Positions 8,349 through 14,194 of a stretch of 32,317 bases of DNA are shown piece by piece (position 1 is the stretch's first letter; the number at the start of each line of letters is the position of its first letter). The translations under genes and the position numbers were made by a program. Origin of the DNA: Eubacteriales bacterium (GTDB lineage Bacteria > Bacillota > Clostridia > Christensenellales > UMGS416); contig JAQUVY010000015.1 in the NCBI GenBank assembly GCA_028693155.1, forward strand, positions 1-32,317. The letters are read 5' to 3'. The notes below the pieces were generated by a model that was not told the origin of the DNA, did not search any database, and saw only the letters and a list, made by a program, of their open reading frames with translations.

Positions 8349-8410
8349 TTGACCGCGCTTGCTAAACCCATGCCCGCCGCGGCGGCGATCACACGAGCGG
8401 CGGAAGAAAA

Positions 8411-8507
8411 CCCCGCAAGGGGTAGCCACCCCTTGCATCCCTTTCTTCGAGGAAAAGCCACTTTGACGCTCAGGGTATCGTTCCCGAGGGCGGGCAATGT
8501 GCGGCGG
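8411..8507 (+). repeat. Module A, copy 1 (divergent stem)
   Basis: Stem GCAAGGGGT / ACCCCTTGC (8415-8436), loop AGCC, then a diverged tail matching copy 4: CTTTGACGC, then ATCGTTCCCGAGGG. Compared with the other copies, one A-T pair of the stem is replaced by G-C on both arms. Confidence 0.75.
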
Positions 8508-8725
8508 CAGCGTCAGCAGTTGCTCCTAGTCGCCCTCGCGTTTCGCCGCAGGCGAAACGCTTTCTGCTGGCTCGCGGCGCTGTCATAGGGCTATCGCCCT
8601 ATTTTCGCTTGTTCGCTTCTCCGAGTCAGCAGTTATTCTTAGCTGTCCTCGCACTTTCGCCCGCAGGGCGAAAGTGCTTCCGGGGTCTGGGATGTCCCCA
8701 GCCGGGAGGGGTGCTGGGGATCGTT
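8508..8725 (+). repeat. Module B (two TTTCGCC hairpins) and start of C
   Basis: Hairpins in order: GCGTTTCGCC-GCA-GGCGAAACGC (8538-8560), ATAGGGC-TATC-GCCCTAT (8585-8602) and CACTTTCGCCC with loop GCA (8652-8676). The linkers between them match 30121-30310 closely. It ends in a shortened C module beginning GATGTCCCCAG. Confidence 0.8.
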
Positions 8726-8750
8726 AAGGGGAACAAGGGGACGCATCAAA

Positions 8751-8860
8751 CCAGTGCCGTCCCAGCGGCACTGGCGGCTGAAGCACGCTCAACCTAAGCG
8801 CAATATTACCGCGCAGCGGTAATATGAGAGCGACGTAGAAAGAAGGAGGCTAAAAACCTC
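8751..8860 (+). repeat. Module E, copy 1
   Basis: Hairpins CCAGTGCCG / CGGCACTGG (8751-8774) and ATATTACCG / CGGTAATAT (8803-8825), then GAGAGCGACGTAGAAAG leading into module A. It corresponds to 9187-9277. Confidence 0.75.
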
Positions 8861-8951
8861 ACAAGGGATGTCATCCCTTGACCCTTTCATCGGGGAGAAG
8901 CTACAAGAACGGCCATGGCATCGCTCACGAGAACGAGCAACTTGCGGCAAT
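8861..8951 (+). repeat. Module A, copy 2
   Basis: Stem CAAGGGAT / ATCCCTTG with loop GTC (8862-8880), then the invariant ACCCTTTCATCGGGGAGAAG and a diverged tail ending CTTGCGGCA. Confidence 0.85.
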
Positions 8952-9069
8952 GCAGTCACCTTCTCACAAGCCCAATGGCTAAGAACAACCGCTAGATTCT
9001 TTATGTACCCATATATAGAGTGCCGCATGGGCGGCACTCGCGGGGTTCAAGGGGCGACCGCCCCTTGGG
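8952..9069 (+). repeat. Module D, copy 1
   Basis: Shares TTCTCACAAGCCC, TAAGAA and TTTATGTACCCA with 30527-30590. It adds hairpins AGTGCCG / CGGCACT (9019-9038) and CAAGGGGCG / CGCCCCTTG (9048-9067). Confidence 0.75.
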
Positions 9070-9171
9070 GAACTCGCCTCCGGCGTGGGCCAAGGAGATT
9101 GGGGGACGTTGCGATGCGTCCCCCAAATCCCCCTGGCAACCCCCATTCCCCCTCCCGCCTGGGGACACCCC
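9070..9171 (-). repeat. Module C, inverted full copy (102 bp)
   Basis: Reverse complement of 30310-30411 with the same length and six mismatches by eye. It contains the hairpin TTGGGGGACG / CGTCCCCCAA (9099-9126). Confidence 0.88.
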
Positions 9172-9186
9172 AGACCCCGCCCCTAA

Positions 9187-9277
9187 CCAGTGTCGCGATA
9201 GCGGCGCTGGCAGTCGAAACACATAGCAGCACAGCGGCAATATGAGAGCGGCGTAGGAAGAAGAATGCTAAGAACAT
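9187..9277 (+). repeat. Module E, copy 2
   Basis: Stem CCAGTGTCG / CGGCGCTGG (9187-9210) is the copy-1 hairpin with two pairs changed to T-G, so it would still pair as RNA. The second hairpin has lost its left arm. It then reads AATATGAGAGCGGCGTAGGA into module A. Confidence 0.7.
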
Positions 9278-9372
9278 CACAAGGGATGATATCCCTTGAC
9301 CCTTTCATCGGGGAGAAGCAGCCTTGGCAATCGAGGTATCGTTCCCGAGAGCGAGCCGCTTGCGACAGATCC
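9278..9372 (+). repeat. Module A, copy 3
   Basis: Stem CAAGGGAT / ATCCCTTG with loop GAT (9280-9298), then the invariant CCTTTCATCGGGGAGAAGC and a tail with ATCGTTCCCGAGAGCGAG. Non-repeat sequence of 47 bases follows up to the sigma-operon stop codon. Confidence 0.85.
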
Positions 9373-9419
9373 GCTGCTCCCTCAGTCAGCAACCTTCCAC
9401 CGCACCTATGACGGTCGGC

Positions 9420-10220
9420 TTAGTCATCCTTGGCGGCGGGCGCCACTTCAGGTTCCTTGGTGTCCGGCAGACTGTCCCGCTCCATTTTTTCCCGCACCAG
9501 CTGCGCCACATCCCCCCGGCGCACCTGCTCGGCGGGGAAGTCGTACAGTATGACGCTCTTGCTGTAATCCACCTCTTCGCCGGGCTGCTCCAGCTCAATG
9601 CTGTAGCTGTTCACCGCAATGCCTTTGGCGCGCACCCAGTCATCCAGCGCCGTAAGGCGCTCCACAAGCTGCTCCTGCGCCGGCTCCTCCTGCGCCAGAT
9701 AAACCGTCAAATTCACCGCGCAGGGCAAATTTTTCATGTCCAGCGGCATATCCAGCTGAAACAGCGCCGCCGTGTCCTTGCCCTCCAGATCAAAATCGCA
9801 CATGCAGTTCTTCACCGAAGCGGAATATTCCGCCCGCAGCATCTCCTCCAGCTCGTCCTGCAGGGCATTGTTGAGGCGAATGATGGTGTTGAACCGCTCA
9901 CCCACGTCGCTGTCAAAGGTGTCGCGTACCGCTCCGCGCGCGTAATACACGGTAAAGCTCGTATCCTCGCTGTCGCTGCTGGTCACCACCTTATAATAAT
10001 CACCCATTTTGAAGTCGTATTCTACCTTCCCGCGGGCATACTGCAGATCGTCGCGGTCGCCATAAACGGCGGCCAAATGGGCATTGATGGCCTTATTGGC
10101 ACGCAGCGCGCGAACAGGATCGCCGTAAAACGAGGTGGCCATCATAAAAATCGCCGCGGCAATGGCCACCGCCAGCACGGCCGCGCCCACACGCAGGGCA
10201 ATGTTCAATCCCTTACTCAT
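9420..10220 (-). CDS. Membrane-anchored protein of the sigma operon
   Basis: A 266-residue protein with one N-terminal hydrophobic helix (about residues 8-27) and a long, probably extracellular part rich in charged residues. I do not recognise a family. The open frame extends to 10439, but the ATG at 10220 is chosen: the extra residues are antisense-like, and this ATG overlaps the anti-sigma stop by 8 bases (ATGAGTAA), a typical coupled start. As third gene of an ECF sigma/anti-sigma operon it may be a sensor, a regulator of the anti-sigma factor or an envelope effector. No terminator follows; the stop codon abuts repeat island 1. Confidence 0.8.
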   Translation of the reverse strand: MSKGLNIALRVGAAVLAVAIAAAIFMMATSFYGDPVRALRANKAINAHLAAVYGDRDDLQYARGKVEYDFKMGDYYKVVTSSDSEDTSFTVYYARGAVRDTFDSDVGERFNTIIRLNNALQDELEEMLRAEYSASVKNCMCDFDLEGKDTAALFQLDMPLDMKNLPCAVNLTVYLAQEEPAQEQLVERLTALDDWVRAKGIAVNSYSIELEQPGEEVDYSKSVILYDFPAEQVRRGDVAQLVREKMERDSLPDTKEPEVAPAAKDD

Positions 10221-10755
10221 GCTTCTCTCCCTTTCTGAAGGCATACCCCAGCAACGCGGCCACGGCAACCCCTGCGCAAAGCAGCAACACATAAATTCCG
10301 GTAAACAGCGCAATGCCCAGCAGCGTGGCCAGCCCCTCGGCGAACTCTCCCCGGGCGATGCCCAGCACCACCTGCGTCGCCGTGGCCAGCACCGCCACCG
10401 CCGCCGGCGCCCAGTACCATCTGCGCCCCAGCAGGGCATAGGCGCACACCCCTAAGCAGGGCATGATCCATACATTATGAAACATGGCGTACGAATTGGA
10501 CAATCCCGCGCCCAGCAGCGCTCCGGCCACCAGCAGCGCCAGCGCGCCAATCCACAAGGTGCGCTTCACCCGCCGCAGGGGGCGTTCCCCCGGCTCGGGC
10601 AGCGCCTCGGACGGCGCCTCCCCCAGCTGCCTGCACGCCGCACAGCTCTCCAGGTGCGCTTTTACCAAGGCGCAGCTGTCCGCGCTGGCCACCCCGTCCT
10701 GCACCAGGGGCAGCAGATCCCGGCACACGGCGCAGGGAATGCTCTCATGATTCAT
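10213..10755 (-). CDS. Anti-sigma factor with zinc-finger domain
   Basis: A 180-residue membrane protein. Its N-terminus carries a ZAS/zf-HC2-type zinc motif: CAVC early, then HLESCAAC (HxxxCxxC) near residues 33-40, the fold that clamps ECF sigma factors. Four to five hydrophobic helices follow (about residues 66 to 172) with short loops, unlike simple single-span anti-sigma factors. It starts 11 bases inside the sigma gene, behind AAGGAGGG. The sigma-anti-sigma pairing is strong from position and motif. The signal it senses is unknown; the many membrane helices hint at an envelope or membrane signal. Confidence 0.9.
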   Translation of the reverse strand: MNHESIPCAVCRDLLPLVQDGVASADSCALVKAHLESCAACRQLGEAPSEALPEPGERPLRRVKRTLWIGALALLVAGALLGAGLSNSYAMFHNVWIMPCLGVCAYALLGRRWYWAPAAVAVLATATQVVLGIARGEFAEGLATLLGIALFTGIYVLLLCAGVAVAALLGYAFRKGEKHE

Positions 10756-11236
10756 CGTATCCCTCCTTGATTAAGGCCTCGCGCAGCGCGCAGCGCGCGC
10801 GAAATTCGATTACGCGGGCGGAATTTTCCGAAATTTCCAGCTGTTTGGCGATCTGCGTGTAGGTCAGCCCCTCTTGCCGCAGCAGCACCACACGCTGTTG
10901 CCGCGCGGGCAAGGCCGCCAGGCAGCGCTTGAGCGCGGCGCTTTGCTCCGCCTTGGCCAGCGCGTCTCCCGGCGTCGGCGCGGGGAATTGCGCAAGAACA
11001 TCCTGGGGGATCTCCCGGCCGCGTTTGCGCAGCTGCCGAAGCCACAGGTTGCGCCCAATACCCATCAGCCAGGTCTTTTCCGACGAGCGGCGGGCAAACC
11101 GCCCCATCGACAGCAGCGCCTGCAAAAAAGTTTCGGCCAGAAGGTCCTCGGCCAGCATGGGATCCTGCGTCAGACCCAGCAGATAACAATAAATATCCCG
11201 GCAGTACGCGCGGTACCACTTCTCCAGTTCTCCCAT
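10745..11236 (-). CDS. ECF-type RNA polymerase sigma factor
   Basis: A 163-residue extracytoplasmic-function sigma factor. Region 2 covers about residues 5-70 (DPMLAEDLLAETFLQAL, binding core polymerase and the -10). Region 4 covers about 105-160 (LPARQQRVVLLRQEGLTYTQIAKQLEIS helix-turn-helix, binding the -35). There is no extended N- or C-terminal domain. GGAAGGGAGG upstream supports the ATG at 11236. It heads an operon with its anti-sigma factor and a membrane-anchored protein, all overlapping. The upstream ECF-like promoter at 11257-11284 suggests self-activation. Confidence 0.95.
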   Translation of the reverse strand: MGELEKWYRAYCRDIYCYLLGLTQDPMLAEDLLAETFLQALLSMGRFARRSSEKTWLMGIGRNLWLRQLRKRGREIPQDVLAQFPAPTPGDALAKAEQSAALKRCLAALPARQQRVVLLRQEGLTYTQIAKQLEISENSARVIEFRARCALREALIKEGYDES

Positions 11237-11256
11237 TGCGGCCTCCCTTCCATAAT

Positions 11257-11284
11257 GAGTCGCACAAAGCGCAAAAACGTTACA
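11257..11284 (-). promoter_or_regulatory. ECF-type promoter of the sigma operon
   Basis: Minus strand: TGTAAC (11279-11284), then GTTTTTG, 16-base total spacer, CGACTC (11257-11262). A TGTAAC-GTTT -35 with a CGAC/CGTC -10 is typical of ECF-autoregulated promoters in Firmicutes. No sigma-A -10 is seen here. Confidence 0.65.
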
Positions 11285-11324
11285 GCCTTTTTTCCTTCGC
11301 GCGCTTTTTCTTCTTTTTTTCTCC

Positions 11325-11333
11325 TGCTATAAT
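11325..11333 (+). promoter_or_regulatory. Extended -10 promoter of the GNAT gene
   Basis: TGC-TATAAT with -10 at 11328-11333, behind a pyrimidine-rich tract and without a clear -35. The ribosome site GAGGAGG follows 8 bases later, giving a very short leader. Confidence 0.7.
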
Positions 11334-11358
11334 AGCCTAAGAGGAGGTCTTGTTTTCT

Positions 11359-11850
11359 ATGATCGAAATGGAACCCATTACCACGCCCCGGCAAATTGAC
11401 ACGCTGGCCAAGCTGGCCAAAGAAATTTGGCAGGAGCATTACGGCGTGCTGTTGGGCGATGCGCAGATCGCCTATATGCTGGATCAATTTCAAAGCGCCA
11501 AAGCCATCCGCGCCCAGCTTGAGGAAGGTTATCAGTACTTTTTTCTTTTGGACGACGGCACCATTGCGGGGTATGCCGGCGTGCGAGCCGATGAAGACGC
11601 GCTGTTTCTCAGCAAGCTTTATATCCGGGCGGATTTTCGCCGTCGGGGCATCGCCCGGGAAACCGTTGCCTTTTTGGAAGGCATGGCTGCGGGCATGAAT
11701 TTGCCGCGCATCTGGCTGACCGTAAACCGCGGGAACAGCGGCTCCATCGCCGCGTATGAAGCGCTGGGCTTTCATACCCTGCGGGAGGAAGCGACCCCCA
11801 TCGGCGGCGGTTTTGTTATGGACGACTATATTATGGCAAAGGCTCTATAA
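11359..11850 (+). CDS. GNAT family N-acetyltransferase
   Basis: A 163-residue acetyl-CoA-dependent acyltransferase. The central FLSKLYIRADFRRRGIAR segment is the GNAT motif A, with its (R/Q)xxGxA acetyl-CoA pyrophosphate loop. N-SIAAYEALGF near residue 140 is motif B. The ATG at 11359 is preferred over the in-frame TTG at 11350 because GAGGAGG (11341-11347) would sit only 2 bases from the TTG. It is monocistronic, between an extended -10 promoter and a bidirectional terminator. The substrate is unknown. Confidence 0.9.
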   Translation: MIEMEPITTPRQIDTLAKLAKEIWQEHYGVLLGDAQIAYMLDQFQSAKAIRAQLEEGYQYFFLLDDGTIAGYAGVRADEDALFLSKLYIRADFRRRGIARETVAFLEGMAAGMNLPRIWLTVNRGNSGSIAAYEALGFHTLREEATPIGGGFVMDDYIMAKAL

Positions 11851-11860
11851 AACTCACCCA

Positions 11861-11914
11861 CAAAAAACACGCGGAGCGGAAAGAAACACTTCTCTTTCTG
11901 CCCCGCGTGTTTTG
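11861..11914. terminator. Bidirectional terminator
   Basis: Long imperfect stem from ACACGCGG / CCGCGTGT (11867-11910) with an inner CGGAAAGA / TCTTTCTG stem. Flanking A and T runs serve the GNAT gene (plus) and the end of the pilus operon (minus). Confidence 0.85.
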
Positions 11915-11933
11915 ATGCGTCTATGGACATCCG

Positions 11934-12554
11934 TCAGTCGCCCAGCACCTGAGAATTGCCGTATGCCCCGCCCTCAAAGGGATAGGTCTGGTCGGCAACG
12001 GTGCCATTCAGCGTCAAAAACTCGATTTGAAGCTGGCAATAGAGCGGATCGCTGCCCAGCTGACCCGGGTCCGCTTCGTTGTTGCTCAGGGAAGCCACCA
12101 CCGTGCGGTTCACATAAGGGCAGGCCGCCAAATCGCCCAGCAGCAGCTTGAGATCCGCATAGTTGGTGTACGCGGTCAGCGTCACCGACTCCACCGAGCC
12201 GTACTCCAGCGGCGTGCTCTGAATCTGGAAATCCAGGTCATAGCTGGCGCACAGCGGCTCGGCGATGCGCCGCAGCTCATCCAGCACCAGGGGCTGGTCA
12301 AACGCCGGCAGCACGCTGCTCAGCGTAGTCTGCGCGCTGCTTTGCAGCGCTTCCAGTTCGCTGCGCTGCTGCTGCACGATTTTTTCCTTCTGCTCCAGCA
12401 CCTGAAGGGTTTGCTTTGCCCGGTCAAGTTCATCCTGCGCGGCGGTCAGCTTGGTTCGGAAACCCACATAAAAAAACTGGTAATATAAGAACCCGGCTGC
12501 CGCGATGAGCAACACCAGCAGCAGCGCCGTTTCCCGTTTGGTAATCTTCGTCAT
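11934..12554 (-). CDS. pilO: Type IV pilus inner-membrane protein PilO
   Basis: A 206-residue protein with one N-terminal membrane helix (about 9-30), a coiled coil (about 38-75; long run of Q, E, L and K) and a C-terminal ferredoxin-like domain, the layout of PilO. With PilM and PilN it forms the alignment subcomplex linking the cytoplasmic motor to the pilus base. Its ATG overlaps the pilN stop by 4 bases. It is the last gene of the operon, followed by a terminator. Identification rests on layout and neighbours more than on motifs. Confidence 0.85.
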   Translation of the reverse strand: MTKITKRETALLLVLLIAAAGFLYYQFFYVGFRTKLTAAQDELDRAKQTLQVLEQKEKIVQQQRSELEALQSSAQTTLSSVLPAFDQPLVLDELRRIAEPLCASYDLDFQIQSTPLEYGSVESVTLTAYTNYADLKLLLGDLAACPYVNRTVVASLSNNEADPGQLGSDPLYCQLQIEFLTLNGTVADQTYPFEGGAYGNSQVLGD

Positions 12555-13171
12555 TGGCCGTCACTCCCTTCCGCAGTAGCCGCCCCGGTTTCGGCGTTCC
12601 CCTGCGCTGCGGCTGCATAGGTCATGGTCATGGTAAACATGCGATAATTCACCGCCACATCGCCCTCCTGCGTGGGCTGCTTTTGCTCGCTTTGCGTGGT
12701 ATCGACACTTACCGCGGCGAATGCGCCGCTGCGGCGCAGCTTGGCCGCCATGGCCGCCACCCGTCCGTCGTCGGGCGCGGTTCCGGTGATGGTCATTTTC
12801 TCATAATCTCCGTGTAAGGTCAGCAGCGTAATCTCCTGCGGCGCGCAGTCTTCCAGCGTTTGCAAAACACCGTTCAGAATGACCGGATCCTCCCGAAATG
12901 CGGAAACCATGGCCAGCTGCCCTTGAATGGCCTCCATCTGGGCGGTAATGTCGTCAAACTCCTGCTCCACCGACGCATACTGCGCCGCCTGGGTGTCCAC
13001 CATTTTCTTCTCCAGGGAAACGGTCGCCAGCCAACCGTTTGGCACAAGGATGCCCGTCACGCACAGCGCGGCCAGCACCAGCCCCACCGTGGCAAACATC
13101 GCGCCGGTCTTCGCGCCCTGCGAAGGACCCTGCCGCTCCGGCAGCAGGTTAATATCCCGTTTTGGATTCAT
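12551..13171 (-). CDS. pilN: Type IV pilus assembly protein PilN
   Basis: A PilN homologue of about 206 residues. The cytoplasmic tail MNPKRDINLLPE carries the INLLP motif that binds PilM. A membrane helix (about 26-48), a coiled region and a C-terminal ferredoxin-like domain follow (ITLLTLHGDYEKMTITG). The ATG at 13171 is preferred because GGGAGG lies 10 bases upstream. A GTG at 13177 that overlaps the pilM stop would add two residues and cannot be excluded. The extreme C-terminus (AEGSDGQ) is low in complexity. It overlaps pilO by 4 bases. Confidence 0.92.
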   Translation of the reverse strand: MNPKRDINLLPERQGPSQGAKTGAMFATVGLVLAALCVTGILVPNGWLATVSLEKKMVDTQAAQYASVEQEFDDITAQMEAIQGQLAMVSAFREDPVILNGVLQTLEDCAPQEITLLTLHGDYEKMTITGTAPDDGRVAAMAAKLRRSGAFAAVSVDTTQSEQKQPTQEGDVAVNYRMFTMTMTYAAAAQGNAETGAATAEGSDGQ

Positions 13172-13176
13172 GCTCA

Positions 13177-14160
13177 CTACACCTCCCGGAAAAGCGCGGC
13201 AAATGCGCCCGTCATGTCCGCCGTGCTTTGGGGCGCGGCCTGTGCCAGCTCCTCAGCCAGTATACGCACCGGCAGCGCCGGCAGCTTCTGCCTGAGATAT
13301 TGCACCACCCGGGGCGTGGCCTGATCGCCGAAGAAATAGGCCGCGCGCAGCGGAGACTGCGCATGGCGAGAATTCACATAATCGCTCAGGCGGGTGATCT
13401 CGGAAACCACTTCGTCCAGATAAAAGGCGACCCGCCGCCCCAGCGGGTCTTCCGCATTGTTCCAGTCGGCGTGCTCGGCGTTTTTTTGCACCAGCCCGGC
13501 GTCGGTATTCTCTTCCTGGGCAATTGTGCCGTACAAATCAAACATACCGTTGGGCAGCATGCGGCTGATAAAAAATTGCCCTGCGCTGTAGGCCAAAATG
13601 CTAACCCCATCCCCCGTCATCTGCACGGCCAGATAATCGCGCAGTTCAGGACGCACGCTGCGCATCAGTTTTCCCAGCGCGTTTTCTATCACGTCTACAA
13701 TCTTGACCCGCAGCCCGGCGGCCTTGGCGCACTCCACGGCCTCTTCCACGCGCTGGCGCTGCACCGCCGTCACCATGACCCGCAGGTTTACACTGCCCTG
13801 TTCAGTCGTCTGCTCCTCCACCACGCGGTAGTCGATCACATATTGCTCGGCGCCCATGGGCAGATATCCGGCGATTTCCCCCCGCACATTCTCCCGCAGC
13901 AGCGCGGGAGCCATGTCTGGAAAGGTAAAATAGCGAATGATCGTTTCCCCGCACGACAGACACAGCGCACACTGGGTCGCCGAAATATGCGCGTCCTTAC
14001 GCGCCTGGCGGATGGCCTCAGCCACCAGCGTGGCGCTTTTGACGCGGCTATCCTGCACCACACCCATCATCAGCGGGGCGAAGCCGGTTTGCGCACCGCG
14101 CACCACGCTTACACCATCTGCGCTGATATGCAGGCCCATCAGGTTTTCCTGCTTAATCAC
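13177..14160 (-). CDS. pilM: Type IV pilus assembly protein PilM
   Basis: A 327-residue actin-like ATPase-fold protein (PilM/ComA type) that sits under the membrane and binds the PilN tail. The two-domain actin-like layout fits: an N-terminal strand pair around GLHISADGVSVVRG, CALCLSCGETIIRYF, and a second-domain YLAVQMTGDGVSILAYS phosphate-type loop. The start is GTG at 14160, with GAGGAGG nine bases upstream. It follows the PilX-like gene by 34 bases and runs directly into pilN. Confidence 0.88.
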   Translation of the reverse strand: MIKQENLMGLHISADGVSVVRGAQTGFAPLMMGVVQDSRVKSATLVAEAIRQARKDAHISATQCALCLSCGETIIRYFTFPDMAPALLRENVRGEIAGYLPMGAEQYVIDYRVVEEQTTEQGSVNLRVMVTAVQRQRVEEAVECAKAAGLRVKIVDVIENALGKLMRSVRPELRDYLAVQMTGDGVSILAYSAGQFFISRMLPNGMFDLYGTIAQEENTDAGLVQKNAEHADWNNAEDPLGRRVAFYLDEVVSEITRLSDYVNSRHAQSPLRAAYFFGDQATPRVVQYLRQKLPALPVRILAEELAQAAPQSTADMTGAFAALFREV

Positions 14161-14194
14161 GTATTCGTTCCTCCTCTTACGGTATGTCGATGTA

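Larger units (their letters stand above)
8411..9372. repeat. Palindromic mosaic repeat island 1
   Basis: Between the AraC gene and the sigma operon lie over 1.1 kb without a credible gene (8296-9419). Nearly all of it consists of modules that recur in the island at 30.0-30.65 kb: E (pre-module), A (stem of CAAGGGAT type), B (two TTTCGCC stems on a fixed scaffold), C (G-rich stem) and D. The order here is A-B-partial C-E-A-D-inverted C-E-A. Almost every module is a perfect or near-perfect hairpin. Short frames inside it on both strands lack ribosome sites and arise from the repeat itself. The island runs almost to the stop codon of the downstream sigma-operon gene, so its hairpins may also serve as that operon's 3' end. 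Confidence 0.85.

Noticed and set aside
8411-9372. CRISPR array or integron attC array in the repeat islands
   Set aside because: Module spacing and order are irregular, there are no unique spacers of constant length and no cas or intI gene; modules are much longer and internally palindromic.
8316-9553. Several short frames inside island 1 as possible small genes
   Set aside because: They follow the repeats, lack ribosome sites and do not keep frame or sequence between module copies.
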